DNA of 64,000 bases from Caulobacter sp. Root343. GTDB lineage: Bacteria > Pseudomonadota > Alphaproteobacteria > Caulobacterales > Caulobacteraceae. The position numbers and the translations under genes are program-made. The notes under the pieces are model-generated. The model worked only from the letters and a program-made list of their open reading frames with translations, was not told the DNA's origin and searched no databases. The stretch lies in assembly GCF_001425745.1 (NCBI RefSeq), contig NZ_LMDF01000007.1, positions 658,973 to 722,972 of the forward strand, written 5' to 3'. The stretch's first letter is position 1. Each line of letters opens with the position of its first letter. Positions 40,469 through 48,842 of this stretch are shown piece after piece.

Positions 40469-42156
40469 GCGGTCGCCCCGCGGCGGGTCGCCGCCGCCGA
40501 CCGGCTCGCGGTAAGGATCTGCTCCTTACGTTCATCGACCGTCTCCAATGCAAGCAGTTCAGCTTCCTCACGCTGCAGCGCCTCGCGGGTCTCTGCGATC
40601 TGCCGTTCGGCGGCGCTCTTCTTCTCGGTGAATTCGCGCTTGCGACGATTGACCTCGTCGCGACGCTCAAGGGTCGCTGCCTCTTCCTGCGCTTCCTGAA
40701 CGATGCGGGCGCTGCCAGTCAGCACGCCATGAGGCCCGATATAGGGTTCGATCAGGGTGACGCCGTCGGAGCCCAGGCGATATTCGCGGATCTGGTTGGA
40801 GTGGCTCATCCCACGCGCCTTGAGCACGAACAGGCCACGGTTGCGCTCGCCGTTGGCCTCCAGATCGTGCAGACCCACCCAGACGTCCATCAGCGAGGAC
40901 AGGCTTTGTTCGTTGCGGTCGTCTTGGTCGCCATTGACCAGGTTGTTGAAGACCACGGTGATGCCCTTGACCTTGAGGTAGTCCACCAACCTCAGCAGCG
41001 TGGCGTGGATCTCGCTTTCCGAGCCCCGGAACGCGGAGATCGGGTCGATGACGACGACCGCCGGATCGAACTGGTCGATCTGGCGGATCATCAGCACCAG
41101 GTGCATTTCGAGGCCAAAGAGGCTGGGCCGAGAGGACTCAAAGCGCAGCAGGCCGGCGGTCACGTGTGAGTCCAGGTTCAGACCGACCGAGCGCATGTTC
41201 CGCACAATCTGCTCGGGTGATTCCTCAAAGGAGAAGTAGATCGCCCGGTTCCCCGCAAGGCAGGCGGCGTTGACGAAGTGGGACCCGAAGGTGGTCTTGC
41301 CTGTCCCTGAAGGGCCAGACAGCAGCACGCTGGAGCCGCGATAGAAGCCGCCGACGCCCAGCATGGCGTCGATGCCGGCGACGCCGCTGGAAACGACCTC
41401 GTCGGAGATCGAGTGCGAAAGCCCCGCCGAAGTGACCGGCAGGACGCTGATGCCGCCCTTGTCGATCAGGAACGGATACTCATTGGTCCCGTGGGCCGAG
41501 CCGCGATACTTCATGACCCGCAGGCGGCGCGTGGTGATCTGCTCGTCGACCCGGTTGTCGAGCGCGATCACGCAGTCGGAGACATACTCTTCCAGTCCGT
41601 GACGGGTGAGCTGGCCTTCAGGCCCACGTTCGGCGGTGATCACCGCGGTGACGCCGCGATCCTTCAGCCACTGGAACAGCCGCCGAAGTTCGGACCGTAG
41701 CACCGGACCATCGCCAAGTCCGGAGAACAGCGCCTCCAGAGTGTCCAGAACCACGCGCTTGGCGCCGATCTTGTCAATGGCGTGTCCCAGTCGAACGAAC
41801 AGGCCTTCGAGATCGTACTCGCCGCTCTGTTCGATCTCGCTGCGTTCGACCCGGACATAGTCGATCACCAGCTTCTTGTCGGCGATCAGCCCCGGCAGGT
41901 CGTAGCCCAGGGAACTGACGTTATCGATCAGGTCGTCGGCCCGCTCCTCGAAGCTCATAAAGACGCCCGGCTCGTCGTAGGCGGTCGCGCCCTTGACCAG
42001 GAAGGTGAGGGCGAAGAGCGTCTTGCCGCACCCCGCGGCGCCGGCGATCAGCGTCGGGCGTCCGGCTGGCAGGCCGCCAAAGGTGATCTCGTCCAGCCCG
42101 GCGATCCCGCTGGCCGCCTTGCGAAGAGGATCGGCCGTGGTCGTATTGGGGGTCAT
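40465..42156 (-). CDS. kaiC: KaiC-like double-RecA ATPase/kinase
   Basis: 563 aa. CI domain Walker A GAAGCGKT (39-46), with glutamates in FEERADD (70-71). CII domain Walker A GPSGTGKT (281-288), glutamates in FEESPEQ (311-312). The segment EQSLSSLMDVW places Ser420-Ser421 at the KaiC autophosphorylation pair (Ser-Thr in cyanobacteria). After residue 480 there is an Ala/Glu/Arg coiled-coil tail of about 80 aa. It forms hexamers and probably times or integrates light or redox signals; kaiA is absent. Confidence 0.92.
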   Translation of the reverse strand: MTPNTTTADPLRKAASGIAGLDEITFGGLPAGRPTLIAGAAGCGKTLFALTFLVKGATAYDEPGVFMSFEERADDLIDNVSSLGYDLPGLIADKKLVIDYVRVERSEIEQSGEYDLEGLFVRLGHAIDKIGAKRVVLDTLEALFSGLGDGPVLRSELRRLFQWLKDRGVTAVITAERGPEGQLTRHGLEEYVSDCVIALDNRVDEQITTRRLRVMKYRGSAHGTNEYPFLIDKGGISVLPVTSAGLSHSISDEVVSSGVAGIDAMLGVGGFYRGSSVLLSGPSGTGKTTFGSHFVNAACLAGNRAIYFSFEESPEQIVRNMRSVGLNLDSHVTAGLLRFESSRPSLFGLEMHLVLMIRQIDQFDPAVVVIDPISAFRGSESEIHATLLRLVDYLKVKGITVVFNNLVNGDQDDRNEQSLSSLMDVWVGLHDLEANGERNRGLFVLKARGMSHSNQIREYRLGSDGVTLIEPYIGPHGVLTGSARIVQEAQEEAATLERRDEVNRRKREFTEKKSAAERQIAETREALQREEAELLALETVDERKEQILTASRSAAATRRGATA

Positions 42157-42168
42157 GACGCCGCTGCC

Positions 42169-42187
42169 AGCTTGAAAATATCAAGCT
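42169..42187. promoter_or_regulatory. Palindrome in the kaiC leader
   Basis: AGCTTGA-N5-TCAAGCT, 7-bp perfect arms, 13-31 bp upstream of the kaiC ATG. It may be an operator or a leader stem-loop. Confidence 0.5.
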
Positions 42188-42439
42188 TAAGTACAGGAGT
42201 GAGAGGAGAGAGTCGCGCAAAAGATCAAAATTCTGCAGTTTTAATCTGGAAAAATTATGCATGTGATCGAAAATATTCAAGTCTAGGTTTATCGTCTTTT
42301 CTTGGTGATGTTGACTAAACCCGATCGCGAACGCGGGCGCGTGGACCTGGGTTTCATGTGCTGGTCTGGCGAGATGCCCTTTCCAACAGGCCGCTGCGCT
42401 CGTGCAAGTGGCTCTGGACGCGGTTGCTACAGAGTCCAC

Positions 42440-42475
42440 TTTTCGGAGACGAACCAACGTCCGTTAATGGCGCTG
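42440..42475 (+). repeat. Copy 7 of the 36-bp dispersed repeat
   Basis: TTTTCGGAGACGAACCAACG then core TCCGTTAATGGCGCTG (42460-42475), 11 of 16 core positions. Between kaiC and the membrane-protein gene. Confidence 0.55.
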
Positions 42476-42528
42476 TCCAGAACTTGGCGGCCACCAAAAT
42501 TGGGAGCCCAGAGCCAGGCGTCGTGAAG

Positions 42529-43263
42529 CTATTGGCTGGTCATGACGTGGTATGCATAGCTCGCTACCGTCGCGCTGAGGGCGGCAGTGAGAATCCAGAA
42601 TATCCAGGGCGACGTTCCGTAGGTTTGTCGTCTAAGACCAGCGCGCTTGCTTGGCGACCTACGCCAGTCTCGAAACGTATGGTGTTCGGCGGGCGTAAGG
42701 CCCATTTTTAGTCGAGCATTCCAGGCTATCGCTTGGCGATCAGCCAAGCTGCGCTGCGCGAGCCAGCGCGTGAAGGCATTAAACCGGCGCGATCCGGGAA
42801 CAAAGTCTCCACGACGCACTTCCCAAGCCTCAAGAGAGTGGTCCCAAAGCGGCTTCAGTTGCCAACCAATCAGGGTGGCCCACACCAGGAGCAGTACGGC
42901 GTATTCGCTAAACGGACCTCCCCAAACACCAGAGAGCTGCCCGCTCAGAAACTTGGCCAAGGCGCCGGCACCTCCAATAGTGACAAGTGCGAAAAGTGAG
43001 GGGCCGAGCAATCCCCATCCCTTCATTGGAGCCGCTTTCAACCATCGCCTAATATTACTTGCACCCCAAAACGACAGTACGAAAAGGATCGGCACAAGCG
43101 ACAACGACGCCCAGGCTACAAGGCGTTGCTGGCTCAGAGGCGACGCCAGGCCCTCCTTCGCCAACCAGCCGAGGGCAAGGGGAAAACTGGGGGCCAATGC
43201 CCAGAAGGTTGTGACGCCAGTCACGGTTTGAAGCTCAACCCGACGCTGAAAAAGGCGGTGCAT
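42529..43263 (-). CDS. Hypothetical multi-pass membrane protein
   Basis: 244 aa with about five hydrophobic stretches: TTFWALAPSFPLALGWLA, LVAWASLSLVPILFVLSFWG, LGPSLFALVTIGGAGALA, YAVLLLVWATLIGW and WIFWILTAALSATVASYA. A basic cytoplasmic loop lies between the last two. No family recognised. It stands alone next to the transposon border, with an inverted repeat CGCTCTC/GAGAGCG at 43291-43319 upstream. Confidence 0.6.
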   Translation of the reverse strand: MHRLFQRRVELQTVTGVTTFWALAPSFPLALGWLAKEGLASPLSQQRLVAWASLSLVPILFVLSFWGASNIRRWLKAAPMKGWGLLGPSLFALVTIGGAGALAKFLSGQLSGVWGGPFSEYAVLLLVWATLIGWQLKPLWDHSLEAWEVRRGDFVPGSRRFNAFTRWLAQRSLADRQAIAWNARLKMGLTPAEHHTFRDWRRSPSKRAGLRRQTYGTSPWIFWILTAALSATVASYAYHVMTSQ

Positions 43264-43371
43264 ACTCTGGCATCTCCCCGAAACATAATCCGCTCTCGCT
43301 TAGGTTTTAAAGGAGAGCGATGGACGGTTGAGGTGGCGTTATCGGAGAAGCTTAACGCGTCTTCTTCATGC

Positions 43372-43474
43372 GGCTCAAAAGGTGTAAGTTTAGTGCTTAG
43401 GCTCACAAGGTACTATTTCCGATTGAATGAGCCACATTTTGAGCTAGCCTCTGCCTGACCCTAACTTTTGAGCC
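43372..43474. promoter_or_regulatory. res recombination site of the Tni transposon
   Basis: GGCTCAAAA (43372-43380) is mirrored exactly by TTTTGAGCC (43466-43474), with partial copies GGCTCACAA (43400-43408) and TTTTGAGCT (43437-43445) between. Inverted subsites directly in front of the resolvase start (43481) are the usual res layout; resolvase binding here also represses its own gene. Confidence 0.7.
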
Positions 43475-43480
43475 AGAAAG

Positions 43481-44071
43481 ATGCGGATCGCTTACTATCG
43501 AGTGTCGAGCGACGATCAGAGCATTGAGGCGCAACGGCACGTGCTCGGCGGGGGCTTCGACCGCGAATTTTCTGACACGGGTGTGAGTGGCGGCATTCTC
43601 GCGGCTGCCAGGCCTGGCTTTGCCAAGCTTTTGGAGCAGCTTCGTCCGGGCGACGTTGTTTGCGTGTACGCCGTGGATCGGCTGGGGCGGGATGCGCTGG
43701 ATGTTCAGGCGACGGTGCGACGCCTGGTGGACCAAGGTGTGAAGCTCGACATCCATGGGATTGGCACGATCGATGGGCGCGGAGTAGGGGAGATAGTTCT
43801 CGCCGTTCTCGCTCAAGTCGCGGACCTTGAGCGTAGGCGGATACGGGAAAGAGCTAACGCGGGCCGAGATGCGGCTCGCGCTGCACTTTTGGCTACCGGG
43901 AAGACCCATCGAGGCAAGGAAAGCCTCGGGCGCCCAAGAAAAAACGATCCAGCCAAAATCATAGCTTGGCGCGCGGAAAACAAAGCCAGCATCAGCACCA
44001 CGGCTGTGCGGTTTGGTTTGTCGGCCGCGACCGTAAAGCGTTATTGTTCTGAGAAAGGCCGCCCTAGCTAG
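43481..44071 (+). CDS. tniR: Serine resolvase (TniR/Tn3-type)
   Basis: 196 aa. MRIAYYRVSSDDQSIEAQR has the nucleophile Ser9-Ser10 region, then CVYAVDRLGRDALDVQ and ADLERRRIRERANAGRDAAR, and a C-terminal HTH (ISTTAVRFGLSAATVKRYC). It resolves cointegrates at the res site directly upstream. It is clearly different from the recombinase at 8809-9423, which has another N-terminus and different sites. Confidence 0.88.
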   Translation: MRIAYYRVSSDDQSIEAQRHVLGGGFDREFSDTGVSGGILAAARPGFAKLLEQLRPGDVVCVYAVDRLGRDALDVQATVRRLVDQGVKLDIHGIGTIDGRGVGEIVLAVLAQVADLERRRIRERANAGRDAARAALLATGKTHRGKESLGRPRKNDPAKIIAWRAENKASISTTAVRFGLSAATVKRYCSEKGRPS

Positions 44072-44157
44072 CTGGCCGGCATATTGTTCACGCCCACAGC
44101 ACGATTTAGGTTCGTAGCTGGTGATTACTCGGCTGCGCATCCAACGGATGGCCTAAA

Positions 44158-44301
44158 ATGAACGTCTCTGCGGAGTTCGTGAATTGGCTTTTGCTCGGGG
44201 GAGCCGCGGTGTTCGCTCTGGCAATGGGCCTGAATTATCTGGCCCTTCTTGCGGCGCGGCGAAGAAGTCGCACCTCCCGCAAAGACATCGAAACGCACTG
44301 A
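44158..44301 (+). CDS. Small single-pass membrane protein
   Basis: 47 aa beginning MNVSAEFVNWLLLGGAAVFA, then LAMGLNYLALLAARRRSRTS and a short charged tail. One membrane helix with a basic end. Too short to assign. It sits between the resolvase and tniA, so it is probably passenger DNA of the transposon. Translation is plausible but no strong ribosome-binding site is seen. Confidence 0.4.
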   Translation: MNVSAEFVNWLLLGGAAVFALAMGLNYLALLAARRRSRTSRKDIETH

Positions 44302-44579
44302 TGCGTTCGCGGGCCGTATATCAGTTTAATTTTTTGGCCCGGTACACCGCAATCGCCTAGCTGACAGTTGCTAGCGGGCCCGGTAGGGGGGCAAGGGGCA
44401 GCCACGATCTCTGGCAGTATCGTCAGACAGATAAATCGCAATGCGTCCCGAGGACGAACGCATATGCGCAAGCGATTGATCAATTGAAATTCTAGCGTAT
44501 CGTCTAGAGGCACGCACGAATACTCGCGCGTCAACCTTTGTCAACCTAAGGGGCCGAATCCATCGCTAACAACAAGGCG

Positions 44580-44641
44580 GGAAAAGAAAAACCCAGCTTT
44601 GCGAGAGCTGGGCTATTCGTATTCTTCAGCAGTTCAACACT
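44580..44641 (-). ncRNA. Candidate small RNA upstream of tniA
   Basis: On the minus strand TTGACA (44676-44671), 17 bp, GAGTAT (44653-44648) forms a good promoter. About 30 nt after the predicted start, CCCAGCT-N7-AGCTGGG (44612-44592) is followed by TTTTTCTTTT, a strong intrinsic terminator. The product would be about 60 nt with no frame, reading away from tniA. Alternative: the terminator blocks outside transcription from the transposon. Confidence 0.45.
44592..44612 (-). terminator. Intrinsic terminator (minus strand)
   Basis: 7-bp stem CCCAGCT/AGCTGGG with 7-nt loop, followed on the minus strand by a run of U residues (TTTTTCTTTT). Clear signal; it terminates transcripts coming from the tniA side. 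Confidence 0.8.
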
Positions 44642-44751
44642 CTAAGGATACTCCCTCCACAACTTGGATCTGTCAAGCGGACGTTTGCGCCGAACCCTGG
44701 CGTGCGCCTGCTTAACTGGAGCGCGGCGATCCTCCGCCGTGGAGGAGAGGC

Positions 44752-46386
44752 ATGTCTAAAAACGACCCACCTTTGCCGAGTTGCACCAATATTTCACAGG
44801 AAACTTTCGATCATCTCGCCCATCGCTTGAGATCACTGCAAGGTCTCCCAAAAATTGGCGAAAGAACGAGGCGCGATGTTGAGGCAGCAGCTTTAGAAAC
44901 TGGCGTGCACGCGACCACAATATACCGCAGTTTAAGCCGAATAACGGGCAAGGGAACCGTCCAAGATCTATGCCCAAAACCACGAGGATTCCCAAAAGGG
45001 CGCTCGCGACTAAACGCGCGCCAGGAGGCCTTGATCTCGCAATACCTCCTATCGGACTACCTCAATGCAAGTCGACCATCCTTGGCAAAAGTCGCCAGGC
45101 GCATAGGGGGCGCGTGCGAGGATGAAAAGCTTCCGCGCCCAAGCCGCGCAGCAATTATCCGACGCCTAAAGAACCTCCCAAAGCGTACAGTTGTCCGCAA
45201 ACGGTACGGCGCAAAAGCCGCCGAGCGCCAGACACCCCGACCCGGTCAATATGTCGTCGCCGAGCCGTGGGCGGTTTGGCAAATCGATCACACCCTTGCT
45301 GACGTGATTGTTGTCGACGCCGAAGGGCGGCCTATAGGCCGTCCCTGGCTGACAGTCATAATAGATGTCTGCACACGAATGGTTGTTGCATTCTATTTCG
45401 GCCTGGACCCACCTTCATCTATTAGGGTGGCGGCGACACTTGATCTAGCTATCTCGAATAAAGATCACTGGCTATCTGCCAGGGGGCTAGAATACTTGTG
45501 GCCCTGCGAGGGCTTTCCACGCCTTATGCACAGTGATCGCGCGAAAGAATTTCAAACAACCTCCTTACGCAACGCGCTTCTGAACCATGGCGTTGAGTGG
45601 TTTTTGAGGCCGCCCGGAGGGGCGCGGTACGGCGCGCATATAGAACGCCTAATTGGCACCCTCATGGGAGAGTGCAGGCTGCTTCCCGGAGCAACATATA
45701 ACAATCCCAAGGCCCGAGGCAGCTATGACAGTAAGTCGGCAGCGCGACTAAACATAGACGACCTCGATAGGTATTTCTCACATCAGATTTTAGGCGTCTA
45801 CCACAATACAATCCATAGCGCGCTGGGAAAAACCCCAATGCAGGCTTGGCTGGAAAAGGCCTCGGAGCAGTTGCCAAGGCATCCAGACGATTCCGAGAAA
45901 TTCCGCTTAGATCTCTTTCCAGAAGAGGATCGGGTAATCACTAGGCAAGGAATAAGGTTGTTCTGCGACGAATATTATAGTCACGAAATCGGAGATCTTT
46001 ATATATCTGGCGTGCGCGCGGTAAAAATAAAATACGACCCCAGAAACCTCTCCCAAATATATGTTCGTGACCCGCATGGTCGGTACTTAACGGTGCCCTA
46101 CAGGTTTAAACGAAATAGCCCGCCCACTACCTTGTGGCTGTTGAAAACGGCCCGACGAACTATCCGTCAAACGGGCGTAGTTGAGCACGATCGTCATACC
46201 ACCAAGTACGCCACCGAGATGGCCGAGAAGGTTGTCACTCAGGCCGCACGGAGGTCCGACAGGGCAGCCCGCAATATCGAGAGATTGAAGCGAGATCGTG
46301 GTGCAGCGGAAGGACTCTTTCGAACAGTCAAAGACGCCCCACGGAACGACGATGACTGGGGCGGCGCCTTTGAGGGGGAAGGGTAA
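44752..46386 (+). CDS. tniA: TniA transposase (DDE, Mu/TnsB-like)
   Basis: 544 aa. An N-terminal HTH region is followed by an rve core: WQIDHTLADV (Asp179), MHSDRAKEF (Asp262) and YGAHIERLIG (Glu298) form the DDE triad. A Mu-type C-terminal beta domain follows (RQGIRLFCDEYY and VKIKYDPRNLSQIYVRDPHG). It has an excellent ribosome-binding site (GGAGGAGAGG). Overlaps tniB by one base. Catalyses strand transfer with TniB and TniQ as target-selection partners. Confidence 0.93.
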   Translation: MSKNDPPLPSCTNISQETFDHLAHRLRSLQGLPKIGERTRRDVEAAALETGVHATTIYRSLSRITGKGTVQDLCPKPRGFPKGRSRLNARQEALISQYLLSDYLNASRPSLAKVARRIGGACEDEKLPRPSRAAIIRRLKNLPKRTVVRKRYGAKAAERQTPRPGQYVVAEPWAVWQIDHTLADVIVVDAEGRPIGRPWLTVIIDVCTRMVVAFYFGLDPPSSIRVAATLDLAISNKDHWLSARGLEYLWPCEGFPRLMHSDRAKEFQTTSLRNALLNHGVEWFLRPPGGARYGAHIERLIGTLMGECRLLPGATYNNPKARGSYDSKSAARLNIDDLDRYFSHQILGVYHNTIHSALGKTPMQAWLEKASEQLPRHPDDSEKFRLDLFPEEDRVITRQGIRLFCDEYYSHEIGDLYISGVRAVKIKYDPRNLSQIYVRDPHGRYLTVPYRFKRNSPPTTLWLLKTARRTIRQTGVVEHDRHTTKYATEMAEKVVTQAARRSDRAARNIERLKRDRGAAEGLFRTVKDAPRNDDDWGGAFEGEG

Positions 46387-47270
46387 TGCCCGAAAAGGCG
46401 GTTCAACACACCGAGCCCTTTCCCCATCTGCACACCGAAGTTCGCCATCTGGCAACCGCGGATTTGCACGCACGAAGAGCCTGCATTCTGACTGACCGAT
46501 GGATCAGTTACCCGGCTGCCGAAGACGTACTTTATCGACTTTTTGAGCTGCTAGACATGCCGCCGCGCGTGAGGATGCCATCCCTATTGTTTTGGGCCCA
46601 TCCAAACATGGGCAAGACTTTCATCCAAAGGCATTTTCTCGAAATCTACTCGAAACGCGGGGAGGGGGAAAATGGTGCAGTGCTTTGGATGGAGATCAAT
46701 GACGGGCTTACGGAAAAGCGTCTTTATCTAGATCTACTTACGGCGCTAAACGCGCCAGCACCAGACGCCACAGCGGCCCGTTTACAGTCAATGCTAATGA
46801 GGCATCTCAAAGCAAGATCTATCAACATGATCATGCTTGATGAGCTTCAACGCGCTACTGAGCTCCGGCAAAGAGATCAGCGGACGATCTTGAATGCACT
46901 AAAATATCTCTCAAACCAACTGTCTATCAGCATTGTCGGATTTGGCTCGGGAGAAGCGAAGGCGCTAATTGAATCTGATGATCATCTTTCAGAGCGGTTC
47001 GACGTCATTGAGCTACCAAAGTGCGGAAAAAGAGAAAAATGGTTGGTCGACCTAGTTCGAGCGCGGGTTGAATACTTTCCGCTTCGCAAAGCTACCAGCG
47101 TAGATCGCGCCATGATGGAATGTTTGCTTTTTCATTCAAATTTTCTTCTTGGGAGATTGATTCGTCTTTTGGAGCGTGCAGCGATAGCCGCACTCGACAA
47201 CCAGGAGCATATCTCTGCGGACTTAATCGAAGCTGTGGCCACGCGTCGTCGGCTGACCGAAAATGGATGA
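46386..47270 (+). CDS. tniB: TniB ATPase (TnsC-like)
   Basis: 294 aa AAA+ protein. Walker A FWAHPNMGKTF (GKT 76-78), Walker B NMIMLDELQRAT (151-153), sensor region VGFGSGEAKAL. It polymerises on target DNA and recruits the transposase. Start overlaps the tniA stop (TAATG); end overlaps tniQ by 8 bp. Confidence 0.93.
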   Translation: MPEKAVQHTEPFPHLHTEVRHLATADLHARRACILTDRWISYPAAEDVLYRLFELLDMPPRVRMPSLLFWAHPNMGKTFIQRHFLEIYSKRGEGENGAVLWMEINDGLTEKRLYLDLLTALNAPAPDATAARLQSMLMRHLKARSINMIMLDELQRATELRQRDQRTILNALKYLSNQLSISIVGFGSGEAKALIESDDHLSERFDVIELPKCGKREKWLVDLVRARVEYFPLRKATSVDRAMMECLLFHSNFLLGRLIRLLERAAIAALDNQEHISADLIEAVATRRRLTENG

Positions 47271-48376
47271 TGCCCCCAACGCGTCCTGCGACTTATCTGC
47301 ACTTGCCCCACCAATTGAGGCGGGCGAAGCGATCTCATCGTGGCTAGCGCGCACAGCGGATACTCATTTGCTGACCCTCGCAGAGTTGCAGAGAGAGATT
47401 GGCGGTTCGATTGCCGCCTTGGATCGCGGAGACTTCACGCTACTGCCAAGAGTGGCTCGGATGACTGGCGTCTCCCTCGAAACTCTGTTCCGAATGGTGC
47501 ACAGCCAATTTATCGCCGAGCCAGCTAGGCCAGGGCCACCGCCGCCCGAAACCTGGGCGGTGTGTCCAGAGTTGTCTCCGCGCCGATCAGGAGCAGGGAA
47601 GGGCGCCACACGTGCGGCGAACCTGGACGCATCCCCTCTATGTCTACTGCCCAGTCCATGAGACCGCCCTAATTCCTCACGCCAATAGTCCGATCAGCGT
47701 GGTCAGTCAGCTTGCAATTGCCGGCGAACGCGCACCAGCTCGAAAGTATAGCTCAACCCCCTTAAGCCGCTTTTATTTCGACGACCTTCGCGTAATAAAT
47801 CAGATGCACGAGTATTTAGGATTAGAGTCCGGAGCAATAATTCCAAATCGCGCCGGATTATATTATGCTATTATTGATATCGTCGATGCATTAGCCACCA
47901 ATATGAGAACGGACGGCTCGGGGGCTCTAGTATCGATGGTCGAGCGCCCAATGATGAAGCGACGATCACTTCCAGGCTGCAATCACCTCCCAAGTGCTTG
48001 GTGGAGCGACGTAGGCGCTTCCGAGCGATTGCTCTACGTCAGGATCGCTCTTTTGTTCACCCAGGCAAAATCGCCTTTGGTTCATTGGTTGCCAACACCG
48101 TTTGGTTCCAGCTGGTTTGTAAATCGACTTTGCGCGGGCGACGACGCCCCATGGCTCAAAGGCGCGGTTTTGGATCCGCTCATTCTGATTACAATGGAGC
48201 TGCCGGGTCACGCTATTGGGACGCTGAACGTCTTGTCTTCGCGATGGCCACATGGCTTGCAGCAGCGGTGGACCTACGCGGTAGCGGCGGCAGGCCTTGG
48301 GCGACATGGTCGCGGATTAAAGAGTCAGCCAATCGCAGGATATCGAGTCAGAAATCAATTTTGGCCGGAACGATAG
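47263..48376 (+). pseudogene. tniQ: tniQ, interrupted by a +1 frameshift
   Basis: TniQ is the zinc-finger target-site factor of Tni transposons. The first frame (47263-47661) reads WLARTADTHLLTLAELQREI to TWAVCPEL, then diverges. Skipping the single T at 47572 restores CPECLRADQEQGRAPHVRRT, leading into YVYCPVHETALI in the second frame, which runs to 48376. The restored sequence gives the expected zinc-finger spacing (CPEC and CPVH). Joined length is about 370 aa, normal for TniQ. It is either a real mutation, a sequencing error, or (less likely) programmed frameshifting. Confidence 0.85.
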
Positions 48377-48641
48377 TTGAACTTTCCGCGGCCTGAGCCG
48401 CAGTCGCAAAGTTTGGAGTCAGCGACAACAGATCAGTCAGCAGCACAGCGATCCTTATCGCCTAAGATATATTATCGGAATATTTTACATGTTCGGCGAC
48501 TTCGTTGCTCTCGGCTTTCCGAATTCCTTGCAAACCCGGGCCCAGCGATGACTCGCTGTCCTTATTCGTTGCAACGGTCCTAGATGTTTGCACGGACATG
48601 GCTCTGCCTCAGCACACGCGGCGCGCGGTTTTTGGCTGAAT
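48377..48641. other. Right end of the Tni transposon and flank
   Basis: The terminus, read leftward from 48427, is TGTCGCTGACTC, 8 nt, GCGACTG. The five bases outside are ACAGA; no matching duplication was found to the left. At 48575-48594 is an inverted copy of the 20-bp repeat found twice near 50.5 kb. Confidence 0.5.
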
Positions 48642-48815
48642 TCAGCTGAAGGATCGCAGCAGCCAGATCAGGCCTGCCAATGACGCCGCGCCAGTAAAGA
48701 ACCCGCCGAACAGCAACAGCGCGATCGTGCCGTGGCCCATTATGCGAACCGGGCGTTGCGCGGCCAAACTCGCGTCGATCCGGTCGATGTACTTCTGGAA
48801 AGCCCCAGTGCTCAT
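48642..48815 (-). CDS. Small membrane protein
   Basis: 57 aa: MSTGAFQKYIDRIDASLAAQ, then RPVRIMGHGTIALLLFGGFF and TGAASLAGLIWLLRSFS, one or two membrane helices after a soluble helix. GGGAG precedes the ATG. It follows the 299-codon gene by 27 bp on the same strand and may form an operon with it. Plasmid- or island-type gene; no family recognised. Confidence 0.5.
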   Translation of the reverse strand: MSTGAFQKYIDRIDASLAAQRPVRIMGHGTIALLLFGGFFTGAASLAGLIWLLRSFS

Positions 48816-48842
48816 CGTCAGCTCCCAAACCGGACTGCCGCG

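Larger units (their letters stand above)
42157..42528. other. AT-rich kaiC leader and intergenic region
   Basis: 372 bp. 42180-42300 is much richer in A and T than the surroundings and probably holds the kaiC promoter (minus strand). Includes the palindrome at 42169-42187 and repeat copy 7. Confidence 0.45.
44302..44751. other. Intergenic region upstream of tniA
   Basis: 450 bp without a convincing gene. It holds a minus-strand promoter-terminator pair (44580-44676) and the GGAGGAGAGG ribosome-binding site of tniA at its right end. No terminal repeat like that at 48427 was found here. Confidence 0.5.
43372..48427. mobile_element. Tn5053/Tn402-like (TniABQ-TniR) transposon
   Basis: Core genes tniR, tniA, tniB and tniQ in one orientation, with lower GC content than flanking DNA. 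The right terminus, read leftward from 48427, is TGTCGCTGACTC-N8-GCGACTG. The left terminus was not located, so the left border given is only the res site. No resistance cargo is present in the interval. The tniQ frameshift suggests the copy may be inactive. Confidence 0.7.

Noticed and set aside
43291..43319. CGCTCTC/GAGAGCG inverted repeat as left transposon end
   Set aside because: Does not resemble the confirmed right terminus TGTCGCTGACTC and lies upstream of a chromosomal gene; may be only an operator.
44235..44534. 99-codon minus-strand frame upstream of tniA
   Set aside because: No ribosome-binding site, unusual composition, and it runs over the small membrane-protein gene.
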